From: Marinovum sp.
GTDB lineage: Bacteria > Pseudomonadota > Alphaproteobacteria > Rhodobacterales > Rhodobacteraceae
Direction: 5' to 3'
Length of the DNA stretch: 7,828 nucleotides
Assembly (NCBI GenBank): GCA_002684375.1
Contig: NYVC01000068.1
Coordinates: 5,618-13,445, forward strand
Within the stretch, counting starts at the first letter, position 1; every line of letters begins with the position of its first letter. A program made the translations under genes and the position numbers. The notes under the pieces are model-generated. The model worked only from the letters and a program-made list of their open reading frames with translations, did not search any database and was not told where the DNA came from. Of the stretch, positions 1 through 6,518 are shown one piece after another.

Positions 1-117
1 CCAGAAGTACAATCTGGCCAGGAATGCGGTATGGCGTTTGAAAACTATGAAGATATACGCGCCGATGATGTGATCGAAATCTTTGAGCGCGAAGAGGTGA
101 TGCGTAACCTCGACTAA
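1..117 (+). CDS. infB: Translation initiation factor IF-2, C-terminal end (partial)
   Basis: Only the last 38 codons and the TAA stop are present; the gene enters from the left edge in frame 1. The residues include [19 protein letters not shown] followed by [10 protein letters not shown]. This is the characteristic end of the last beta-barrel domain of bacterial IF-2, the domain that binds the formyl-methionyl end of the initiator tRNA. IF-2 is a cytoplasmic GTPase that brings initiator tRNA to the 30S subunit and promotes joining of the subunits. The GTPase domain lies outside the window and cannot be checked. The final residues (VMRNLD) differ slightly from the VTRTL-like ending I recall for relatives, which is normal tail variation. 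A terminator follows 29 bases after the stop. Confidence 0.9.
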   Translation, partial: PEVQSGQECGMAFENYEDIRADDVIEIFEREEVMRNLD

Positions 118-146
118 ACAGAGACCGGCCTCAATGTCACAGATTT

Positions 147-183
147 TAAAAGCGCGCGAGGTTCTCGGGCGCTTTTATCTTTT
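147..183 (+). terminator. Intrinsic terminator between convergent infB and mutT
   Basis: A perfect 9-bp stem, TAAAAGCGC (147-155) with GCGCTTTTA (169-177), continues after a single G-G mismatch into a 4-bp stem, CGAG (157-160) with CTCG (164-167), closed by a 3-base loop. TCTTTT follows on the + strand. This suits termination of infB. The A run on the left arm becomes a T run when read leftward, so the same hairpin could also end the leftward parvulin-argJ-mutT unit, whose last stop lies about 20 bases away. Its use in both directions is an inference. Confidence 0.8.
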
Positions 184-203
184 GTGGTGGCAAAAATGAT
201 GTT

Positions 204-602
204 CTAAAGCCAATCCCGCAGGATCGGGATCAACGGGATGTCCGCCGCGGGCATCGGATATGACGACAGATCTTTGGCGTGGGACCATGCCAAAACCTGC
301 CCCTCGCGCCCACGCGGGATGCCCTCCCATTTGCGACAGGCAAACAGCGGCATCAGCAGATGAAACCCTTCATAGCTGTGCGAGGCAAATGTCAGAGGCG
401 CCAGACAAGATGCCCAGGTATCAATGCCCAACTCCTCTTGCAATTCACGGATTAGAGCCCCTTCGGGGGTCTCGCCACACTCAACTTTACCGCCGGGAAA
501 TTCCCATAATCCTGCCATCGACTTTCCGGCGGGACGCTGTGCCAGTAATACCCGGCCGTCACGGTCGATCAGCGCCACGGCCGATACCAACACCGTCTTC
601 AT
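204..602 (-). CDS. mutT: MutT-type Nudix hydrolase, 8-oxo-dGTP diphosphatase
   Basis: A 132-residue protein of normal MutT length. A complete Nudix box (G-x5-E-x7-REL-QEELGI) spans residues 38-60, preceded by the LWEFPGG segment (32-38) typical of MutT. The catalytic metal-binding glutamates of the REL-QEE part (E53, E56, E57) are present. The WEG-x-P-x-GREGQ segment (92-102) also matches E. coli MutT. MutT proteins hydrolyse oxidised purine nucleotides, chiefly 8-oxo-dGTP, to the monophosphate in the cytoplasm and so prevent A-to-C transversions. By eye, D121 in the PAADIPLI segment falls where E. coli MutT has the base-recognising Asn119. I believe Asp is common there in relatives, but have not checked this. 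The ATG overlaps the argJ stop as ATGA, and no strong ribosome-binding site is visible, so translation is probably coupled to argJ. Confidence 0.93.
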   Translation of the reverse strand: MKTVLVSAVALIDRDGRVLLAQRPAGKSMAGLWEFPGGKVECGETPEGALIRELQEELGIDTWASCLAPLTFASHSYEGFHLLMPLFACRKWEGIPRGREGQVLAWSHAKDLSSYPMPAADIPLIPILRDWL

Positions 603-1828
603 GATCTATAGTCCGCATTGATCTCAATATAGCCATGTGTGAGATCACAGGTCCAGACGGTTGCGCTATGCGCCCCTATCCCCAAATCTACCGCAATCCG
701 CAAGTTGCTGCCCTTCATATAGGCCGCTGCCTCATCTTCACGATAGCTCGGCGCAACCCAGCCGTTTTCTGCAACCAGAATATCACCAAAGCGGATCGTC
801 AACAAATCCCGGTCCGCCACTGCACCGGATTTGCCAATCGCCATGACCACCCTGCCCCAGTTTGGATCCTCACCGGCAACCGCCGTTTTCACCAAGGGTG
901 AATTGGCAATAGACATCGCATGGGTATGCGCATCTTTAGTACTTTTTGCGCCCAACACCGCGATTTCGATAAATTTGCTGGCGCCCTCGCCGTCGCGCAC
1001 CACTTGATGCGCCAAATCCAGCATCACTGCGTGCAAGGCATCACGAAACACCCCATGGCTCTGTGTCACCCGAACCTGCGCCGCCCCGGTGGCTGCCACC
1101 AAAACACTGTCTGACGTCGAGGTATCGCTGTCGACGGTGATGCAGTTAAAAGTCACATCTGACAACTGTCCCACCATAGTTTGCAATGTATTTTGATCGA
1201 CCGCGGCATCGGTAAAAATATATGCCAGCATCGTCGCCATATCGGGGGAAATCATCCCTGATCCCTTGGCCATACCCGCGATTCTCACTGTTTTACCGTC
1301 GATTTCGATCTCGGCGCAGGCACCTTTGGCAAAGGTATCAGTGGTCATAATTGCCGCCGCTGCCGAATTAATCGCGCCCGGATCAAGCCGGTGTTTCAGA
1401 TCGGGCAGGCAACCGACGATGCGATCATAGGCCAGCAGTTCACCAATCACCCCGGTCGATGACGAGAACACCCGCTTGGGATCAAGCCCAAGCGTATCGG
1501 CCACAGCTGCCGTGATCGCCTCAGTCGCCACAACGCCCTCACGGCCAGTAAAAGCATTTGCATTGCCAGAATTGACCACAATCGCTGCGCCACCATCTGC
1601 AGGCAGGCCAATTTTGTTCTGACAATCCAATACCGGGGCAGCGCGCGTTGCAGAACGGGTAAACACCCCTGCAACTGCACTGCCCGGAGCCAGCAGCGCC
1701 AGCATAACGTCATCGCGCCCCTGATAGCGCACCCCAGCGGCGGCTGTGGCAAAACGCACCCCGTCAATGACTGGAAGCTCTGGAAACCGCGCTGGTGCAA
1801 GCGGCGAAGGCGTCATATCAGCGGCCAC
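599..1828 (-). CDS. argJ: Arginine biosynthesis bifunctional protein ArgJ (ornithine acetyltransferase / N-acetylglutamate synthase)
   Basis: A 409-residue protein of full family length. ArgJ transfers the acetyl group from N-acetylornithine to glutamate in the cyclic arginine pathway; many members also make N-acetylglutamate from acetyl-CoA. The precursor cuts itself before a conserved threonine, and here the KGSGMISPDMATML motif (188-201) places it at T199, predicting alpha (1-198) and beta (199-409) chains. The oxyanion-hole pair is T125-G126 in SSSTGVIGE. VVNSGNANAFTG (84-95) and GEDPNWGR (319-326) are further family signatures. The start is uncertain. The first possible start is GTG at 1828, which gives about seven residues before SPLAP, as I recall for relatives. 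An ATG four codons later (1816) has GGGTGG eight bases upstream. The gene begins 6 bases after the parvulin stop and overlaps mutT by 4 bases, indicating an operon. Confidence 0.95.
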   Translation of the reverse strand: MAADMTPSPLAPARFPELPVIDGVRFATAAAGVRYQGRDDVMLALLAPGSAVAGVFTRSATRAAPVLDCQNKIGLPADGGAAIVVNSGNANAFTGREGVVATEAITAAVADTLGLDPKRVFSSSTGVIGELLAYDRIVGCLPDLKHRLDPGAINSAAAAIMTTDTFAKGACAEIEIDGKTVRIAGMAKGSGMISPDMATMLAYIFTDAAVDQNTLQTMVGQLSDVTFNCITVDSDTSTSDSVLVAATGAAQVRVTQSHGVFRDALHAVMLDLAHQVVRDGEGASKFIEIAVLGAKSTKDAHTHAMSIANSPLVKTAVAGEDPNWGRVVMAIGKSGAVADRDLLTIRFGDILVAENGWVAPSYREDEAAAYMKGSNLRIAVDLGIGAHSATVWTCDLTHGYIEINADYRS

Positions 1829-1834
1829 CCGAAA

Positions 1835-2698
1835 TCAATCCAGCAAGGCTTGATTAAGCAGCAGCGCAGGATCAATCTCACCGGCTTCAACCCGGGTCAC
1901 CTGCGCCGCGGCCACGAGGCCCTGAATATGCGCTTCAGTCTTGCTTTGCCGCAAACGCTGTTCGATTTCCCCGCGTGCCTCCGGCAGCGTCGGGGCCTCC
2001 ATCGCCCGACTGTCATTGAGCTTGATCACATGCCAGCCAAACTGGGTCTGTATCGGCGCAGAGATCCCCCCGACTTCCAGCGTTTTCACTGCCTGCTCAA
2101 ACTCGGGCACCATCATGCCCGCACCAAACCAGCCAAGTTGACCACCGTTCGGACCCGAAGGACCCGTCGATTTTTCTTTTGCAAGCTCGGCAAAATCTGC
2201 ACCGTCCTCAAGAGCAACGGTCAGTGCCAGGGCACCCTCTTCGGTTTCTACCAGTATGTGGGACGCGTTATATTCAGCACCGCTTTCCATATTGGCATAT
2301 TCAGACTGGTACATCTGCTCTACATCGTCTTGGCTGAGCTCCTTGGCCATGACCTCTTCGATCGCTGAGCCAGCCAACAACATACGGCGCTGGTTTTCCA
2401 ACTCTAATTTGGTCCGCGTGGTCACTTCGCCCGAAGTGGATTGTGCCAGCAGCGTCTGTTGCACCAACTGATCCAACAGGCCTTCGAACAGCATCTCGGC
2501 AGGATAGTTGCTATACTGCTCAGGCAGAGCCCGACGAGCAAGAATCATATGACCCAAGGTGATCTCTGTACCATTCACTGTCGCAACGACGGTATTTGCA
2601 TCGGCACTGTCATCCGCCGCGACGGGGAGAGCCAAACTCAAAGAGACAGCCAGCAGGGACAGTTTAGTGAGACGTTTTAACAATGTTTCTTCCTTCAT
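1835..2698 (-). CDS. Exported parvulin-type peptidyl-prolyl cis-trans isomerase
   Basis: A 287-residue protein from the ATG at 2698. A signal peptide is clear: a basic stretch (KRLTK, 8-12), a hydrophobic core (13-24) and probable cleavage after A28 (PVAA-DD). An N-terminal helical region (about 35-140) resembles the SurA_N/PrsA type chaperone arm. The PpiC/parvulin domain spans about 143-230, with ASHILV (H147), GPNGGQLGWF (182-191) and FGWHVI (H223), the usual active-site histidines and core motifs. Such proteins assist folding of secreted proteins in the periplasm by isomerising X-Pro bonds. A start at TTG 2683 is attractive because AAGGAAG sits seven bases upstream of it and removes acidic residues from the signal peptide. 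The frame stays open to 3019, but that extension would overlap secA and would bury the signal peptide, so I rejected it. First gene of the leftward operon and divergent from secA. Confidence 0.9.
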   Translation of the reverse strand: MKEETLLKRLTKLSLLAVSLSLALPVAADDSADANTVVATVNGTEITLGHMILARRALPEQYSNYPAEMLFEGLLDQLVQQTLLAQSTSGEVTTRTKLELENQRRMLLAGSAIEEVMAKELSQDDVEQMYQSEYANMESGAEYNASHILVETEEGALALTVALEDGADFAELAKEKSTGPSGPNGGQLGWFGAGMMVPEFEQAVKTLEVGGISAPIQTQFGWHVIKLNDSRAMEAPTLPEARGEIEQRLRQSKTEAHIQGLVAAAQVTRVEAGEIDPALLLNQALLD

Positions 2699-2722
2699 AT
2701 GTGGCCGCAGGGTCTGGCGGCG

Positions 2723-2746
2723 TTGACACAGCTTTTGACGCAGCTT
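2723..2746 (+). repeat. Tandem 12-base direct repeat in the divergent promoter region
   Basis: TTGACACAGCTT (2723-2734) is followed directly by TTGACGCAGCTT (2735-2746). The two copies are contiguous and differ only at the sixth base. They cover the -35 box and spacer of the secA promoter candidate. They could be a duplicated -35 element, adjacent half-sites for a regulator, or a small slippage duplication. The sequence does not settle which. Confidence 0.7.
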
Positions 2747-2751
2747 ACATC
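2723..2751 (+). promoter_or_regulatory. Candidate secA promoter
   Basis: A perfect -35 hexamer TTGACA (2723-2728) is followed after 17 bases by TACATC (2746-2751), a poor match to TATAAT (3 of 6). A start near 2758 would give a secA leader of about 100 bases. The -35 box is the first part of a tandem repeat, and the second copy offers a shifted TTGACG (2735-2740). Assignment rests on spacing and the -35 match only. Confidence 0.35.
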
Positions 2752-2841
2752 GCTCCTTGGTAGTTACCACATCAATCGGGTGTAACCCTATTGGGTGTTG
2801 TCCGGACGGGCAAGTGAATGCGACGTTAAGTTGCCGCAAAA

Positions 2842-2846
2842 AAGGA
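2842..2846 (+). promoter_or_regulatory. Ribosome-binding site of secA
   Basis: AAGGA lies within an A-rich run and ends 11 bases before the ATG at 2858. The spacing is slightly long but usable. It supports this ATG, which also gives the normal SecA N-terminus ([13 protein letters not shown]). Confidence 0.6.
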
Positions 2847-2857
2847 AATGATCGACC

Positions 2858-5554
2858 ATGTTGGGTATCGGTACTCTTGCGAAAAAAGTCTTTGGCACGC
2901 CCAATGACCGGAAAATAAAAGCGACCCGGCCAATGGTCGATAGGATCACGGCGCTCGAGCCCGAATACGAAAAACTGTCCGATGAAGGATTGATTGAAAA
3001 AACCCGCAGCCTGCAACAACGGGCACAGGCCGGAGAAGCGCTGGAAGCATTGTTGCCGGAAGCCTTTGCCAATTGCCGAGAGGCTGCCAGACGGGCCCTA
3101 GGCTTACGCGCCTTTGATGTGCAATTGATGGGGGGTATTTTTCTACATGAAGGCAATATATCTGAAATGAAGACCGGCGAGGGTAAAACCCTTGTGGCGA
3201 CCTTTCCAGCCTATCTCAATGCGCTGACCGGAAAAGGCGTCCATATCGTCACGGTCAACGATTATCTCGCACGTCGCGACAGCGAATGGATGGGCAAGGT
3301 CTATAGTGCGCTTGGCATGACCACAGGTGTGATCTATCCACAACAGTCCGAGGCTGAGAAACACGCCGCCTATCGCTGTGACATCACCTATGCGACCAAC
3401 AACGAGCTGGGCTTTGATTATCTGCGCGATAATATGAAATCCGAACTCAGTGAAATATACCAGCGCGATCATAATTTTGCCGTGGTCGATGAGGTCGACA
3501 GTATTTTGGTCGACGAAGCGCGGACCCCACTGATCATTTCCGGCCCGTCGCAAGACCGCTCAGAACTTTATATTGCGATCAATAAACTCATCCCAGATCT
3601 GCAAGACACGCATTTTGCGCTGGACGAAAAAACCCGCAACGTGACCTATACAGATGAGGGCAATGATTTTCTCGAAGAGCTGTTGAAAACCCACGATCAA
3701 TTGCCAGAGGGGCAATCGCTTTATGATCCCGAAAGCACAACCATCGTGCATCATGTCAATCAGGGTCTGCGGGCCCATAAGCTGTTTACCCGAGACAAAG
3801 ACTACATTGTGCGCAACGGCGAGGTTGTACTGATCGACGAATTTACCGGCCGTATGATGTCGGGTCGCCGGCTTTCGGATGGGTTGCATCAAGCGATTGA
3901 GGCCAAAGAGGGCTGCCCTATTCAGGCCGAAAATGTCACTCTGGCCAGCGTTACCTTTCAAAACTATTTCAGGCTGTACGACCGGCTCTCGGGCATGACA
4001 GGAACCGCATTGACCGAAGCCGAGGAATTTGCAGAAATTTACGGGTTGGGCGTGGTCGAAGTCCCCACCAACCAGCCAATTGCGCGAATCGATGAAGATG
4101 ACCGGGTCTACCGCACTGCAACAGAGAAAAACCAAGCAATCGTTGACGAGATCAAAACTGCCAACGGCAAAGGGCAGCCTGTTCTTGTCGGCACCACCTC
4201 TATCGAAAAATCCGAATTCCTCAGCGAGATGCTTAAAAAAGAGAACCTTGAGCACAACGTTCTGAATGCCCGTCAGCACGAACAAGAGGCAGAAATAATC
4301 GGCGATGCCGGCAAACTCGGCGCGATCACCATCGCAACCAATATGGCGGGGCGTGGAACAGATATCCAATTGGGCGGCAATGTCGAGATGAAGGTGCTAG
4401 CCGCTCTGTCTAAAGATGAAAATGCCGATCCAGATATTTTACGCGCTTTGATCGAATCCACCCATTCCAAAGAAAAAGAAAAAGTACTGGAAGCAGGCGG
4501 CCTTTTCGTGCTGGCCACAGAGCGCCACGAAAGCCGCCGCATAGACAACCAGCTGCGCGGCCGCTCGGGACGACAGGGCGATCCAGGAAAATCTTCGTTC
4601 TTTCTCAGCTTAGAAGACGACCTGATGCGAATCTTTGGCTCAGAGAAACTAGATAAAGTTCTGTCTACTTTAGGTATGAAAGACGGAGAGGCGATCATCC
4701 ATCCCTGGGTCAATAAATCTTTGGCCCGCGCCCAAGCCAAGGTCGAGGGTCGCAACTTTGACATTCGCAAACAGCTGTTGAAATTTGACGATGTGATGAA
4801 CGACCAGCGCAAGGTGATCTTTACCCAACGGCGCGATGTGATGGAAGCCAACGATCTGGCCGAGATCATAAAAGATATGCGGTATCAAGTGATCGACGAT
4901 CTGATTGAGACGCATATGCCACCAAAATCTTATGCTGATCAATGGGATACCGAAGGCCTCTATGCTGCCTGCCTTGAACATCTTGGTGTGGATATGCCGG
5001 TGATCGAATGGGGCAATGAAGAGGGCGTTGATGATGAGGTAATGCGCGAGCGCCTCAGCAGTGCGGTGGATGAGGCCATGGCCAAAAAAGCCATCGCCTT
5101 TGGCACTGATACAATGCGCCAGATCGAGAAACAAATTTTACTACAGACAATTGACGGAAAATGGCGGGAGCACCTGCTAACGCTGGAACATCTGCGCTCT
5201 GTGGTCGGGTTCCGCGGTTATGCACAGCGTGACCCTCTCAATGAATATAAAAACGAATCTTTCCAACTATTTGAATCGATGCTGGATTCGCTGCGCAATG
5301 AAGTGACACAAAAGCTGGCGCAAATCCGTCCGATGACAGAAGAAGAACAACGCGCTATGGCCGAGCAGATGGCGGCGCAACAGGCCGTATTGCAACAGGC
5401 CGCCCTGCAACAAGCGTCTCAGACTGCGTCAGAGGCGGCTCCGGCAGCAGGCTTTGATGAAACTGACCCCTCAACTTGGGGGAACCCAGGACGCAATGAG
5501 CCCTGTCCATGTGGGTCGGGAAAGAAATTCAAGCATTGTCATGGAAAGGTGTAA
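2858..5554 (+). CDS. secA: Protein translocase subunit SecA (preprotein translocase ATPase)
   Basis: An 898-residue protein, close to the 901 of E. coli SecA. SecA is the ATP-driven motor that pushes unfolded preproteins through SecYEG; it cycles between cytosol and inner membrane. Visible motifs in order: Walker A MKTGEGKT (104-111), [13 protein letters not shown] (180-192), Walker [19 protein letters not shown] (209-226), preprotein cross-linking domain (about 221-370), GTTSIEKSE (445-453), [10 protein letters not shown] (494-503), and [11 protein letters not shown] (565-575) with the arginines expected for ATP hydrolysis. The helical scaffold and two-helix finger cover [10 protein letters not shown] to LNEYKNES (765-801), with finger tyrosine Y788. 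A Gln/Ala-rich linker (about 835-864) leads to the zinc-binding tail [13 protein letters not shown] (C883, C885, C894, H895), the SecB and lipid contact region. Nothing is truncated or missing. No strong terminator follows, so some read-through into the next gene is possible. Confidence 0.98.
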   Translation: MLGIGTLAKKVFGTPNDRKIKATRPMVDRITALEPEYEKLSDEGLIEKTRSLQQRAQAGEALEALLPEAFANCREAARRALGLRAFDVQLMGGIFLHEGNISEMKTGEGKTLVATFPAYLNALTGKGVHIVTVNDYLARRDSEWMGKVYSALGMTTGVIYPQQSEAEKHAAYRCDITYATNNELGFDYLRDNMKSELSEIYQRDHNFAVVDEVDSILVDEARTPLIISGPSQDRSELYIAINKLIPDLQDTHFALDEKTRNVTYTDEGNDFLEELLKTHDQLPEGQSLYDPESTTIVHHVNQGLRAHKLFTRDKDYIVRNGEVVLIDEFTGRMMSGRRLSDGLHQAIEAKEGCPIQAENVTLASVTFQNYFRLYDRLSGMTGTALTEAEEFAEIYGLGVVEVPTNQPIARIDEDDRVYRTATEKNQAIVDEIKTANGKGQPVLVGTTSIEKSEFLSEMLKKENLEHNVLNARQHEQEAEIIGDAGKLGAITIATNMAGRGTDIQLGGNVEMKVLAALSKDENADPDILRALIESTHSKEKEKVLEAGGLFVLATERHESRRIDNQLRGRSGRQGDPGKSSFFLSLEDDLMRIFGSEKLDKVLSTLGMKDGEAIIHPWVNKSLARAQAKVEGRNFDIRKQLLKFDDVMNDQRKVIFTQRRDVMEANDLAEIIKDMRYQVIDDLIETHMPPKSYADQWDTEGLYAACLEHLGVDMPVIEWGNEEGVDDEVMRERLSSAVDEAMAKKAIAFGTDTMRQIEKQILLQTIDGKWREHLLTLEHLRSVVGFRGYAQRDPLNEYKNESFQLFESMLDSLRNEVTQKLAQIRPMTEEEQRAMAEQMAAQQAVLQQAALQQASQTASEAAPAAGFDETDPSTWGNPGRNEPCPCGSGKKFKHCHGKV

Positions 5555-5610
5555 TCCCGGCGGTGACCCACATATGCAGGTCCTATCGTAAAAGAAACGG
5601 GGAGGTGGCT

Positions 5611-5619
5611 TGCTAAAAT
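5611..5619 (+). promoter_or_regulatory. Possible extended -10 promoter for the exported-protein genes
   Basis: TGC followed by TAAAAT (5614-5619) fits an extended -10 element, five of six to TATAAT. No -35 box is recognisable at 17 bases upstream. A start near 5626 would give a leader of about 70 bases before the ATG at 5697. The secA-5697 gap of 142 bases lacks a convincing terminator, so this could be an internal promoter supplementing read-through from secA. Confidence 0.25.
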
Positions 5620-5696
5620 TATGCTTGTCTTTGATTGAAGATGTGCGATTTTGCAACAGACTAACTGCGTCCCTGCAGTCACCTATAGGAAATAGA

Positions 5697-6512
5697 ATGG
5701 GCAAACCCGGCTCTTTGGCTTTTGCTGTGATCATGATGATAGCCTCTGTTGTCTGGGCACGGGCCCTGCCGGCAGAGCAAGTAGCCTCAGACCAAGAAAA
5801 AATAGGCTCGGAAATGATAGGTCCGGCCGTAGACTGTGCTATCAGCATGACGGCAAAAGCCGAACCACTGGCCATGGCAGCCCTGACCATCACTGCGGGT
5901 TGCCTACCAGAGGAACAAATTGTCCTCCACCACAGTGGGCTGATGTTTAGCCATAAAACCGACGCTGCGGGCGTGGCCAGAATGACGGTGCCAGCGCTGA
6001 CCACAAAAGCAATTTTTGTCGCAACATTTGACAATGGTGACGGCGCCCTCACAATGATAGACGTGCCAGACGCTGACAAATTCCAGCGGATTGCGCTGCA
6101 GTGGCAAGGCGCAAAAGGGCTGCAGTTGCACGCATATGAAGATGATGCAACTCATGGATCTGACGGCCATCTCTCTTTGCACACCTCCCCTCTTGATCCG
6201 GACAGTACCGAGATGGAAGACCATTTTTTCACACAGCATGGGATTGCTACGATCCCCGACGGGTTTCATGCCGAGATTGCCTCTTTTCCCGTGATTGCAA
6301 GCGGCAAAGTAAAAGTGACAAATCTAAGCGTCGAAGTCGAAATAACAGATGAAAACTGTGGACGTACCATCGCTGGTGAACTCCTAAATCACAGCGCTGA
6401 CACCCGATCCAAGGGTCAGCAACTGACACTTTATTTGCCAAAATGTGACGCTGTCGGTGATTTAATTGTCATGGACGCCATACTAGATAACTCTCTCACG
6501 TCCAAAGAATAA
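5697..6512 (+). CDS. Uncharacterised exported protein with four cysteines
   Basis: I do not recognise a named family. The chosen ATG has AGGA six bases upstream (5687-5690) and opens a good signal peptide: MGKPG, hydrophobic core about 6-20, cleavage near ARA or LPA (about 23-26). The same frame extends back to a TTG at 5610, but that adds a 29-residue leader ahead of the signal peptide, so I reject it. The mature part is about 245 residues with four cysteines (C47, C69, C221, C250), suggesting two disulfides in the periplasm. Residues 44-115 alternate in a beta-sandwich-like way, with HHSGLMF (78-84) and DAAGVARMTVPAL (89-101). The middle is histidine-rich (145-191). It ends at 6512, six bases before the next gene, which is also exported. 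I recall similar unassigned proteins next to secA in Rhodobacteraceae, sometimes labelled translocase, probably only by adjacency. No enzymatic motif is visible. Confidence 0.85.
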   Translation: MGKPGSLAFAVIMMIASVVWARALPAEQVASDQEKIGSEMIGPAVDCAISMTAKAEPLAMAALTITAGCLPEEQIVLHHSGLMFSHKTDAAGVARMTVPALTTKAIFVATFDNGDGALTMIDVPDADKFQRIALQWQGAKGLQLHAYEDDATHGSDGHLSLHTSPLDPDSTEMEDHFFTQHGIATIPDGFHAEIASFPVIASGKVKVTNLSVEVEITDENCGRTIAGELLNHSADTRSKGQQLTLYLPKCDAVGDLIVMDAILDNSLTSKE

Positions 6513-6518
6513 TAAACG

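Larger units (their letters stand above)
2699..2857. promoter_or_regulatory. Divergent intergenic region between the parvulin gene and secA
   Basis: These 159 bases must hold start signals for both the leftward operon and secA. A tandem 12-base repeat and the best secA promoter lie here and are listed separately. For the leftward operon a weak candidate reads TTGCCC (2813-2808 on the - strand), 17 bases, then TAGGGT (2790-2785). Small inverted repeats are also visible: TGGTA-GT-TACCA at 2758-2769, GGGT-gta-ACCC around 2778-2788 and the 8-base palindrome GTCCGGAC at 2800-2807. Each is short enough to be chance. No small RNA or riboswitch is recognisable. Confidence 0.6.

Noticed and set aside
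2826..2829. TTAA as a CtrA half-site upstream of secA
   Set aside because: No second half-site lies at the required spacing, and a lone TTAA is meaningless.
2699..3019. Upstream extension of the parvulin frame on the - strand to 3019
   Set aside because: It would overlap the start of secA by 162 bases and place over 100 residues ahead of a clear signal peptide.
3560..4369. A 269-codon open frame on the - strand inside secA
   Set aside because: It lies opposite a fully conserved secA with every motif intact, and its translation is Cys/His/Phe-rich without recognisable motifs. It is an antisense shadow.
4469..4485. A-rich slippery-looking stretch in secA (coding KEKEK)
   Set aside because: The frame continues with conserved SecA sequence on both sides and no alternative frame product is plausible.
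5665..5682. Possible Pho box before the exported-protein genes, considered because of the PstS-like protein
   Set aside because: Only the second half (CAGTCAC) resembles the CTGTCAC repeat; the whole site matches about 9 of 18 positions, too weak to claim phosphate control.
5471..6079. A 202-codon open frame on the - strand across the secA end and the next gene
   Set aside because: It is antisense to the secA zinc-binding tail and to a gene with a good ribosome-binding site and signal peptide, and shows no motif of its own.
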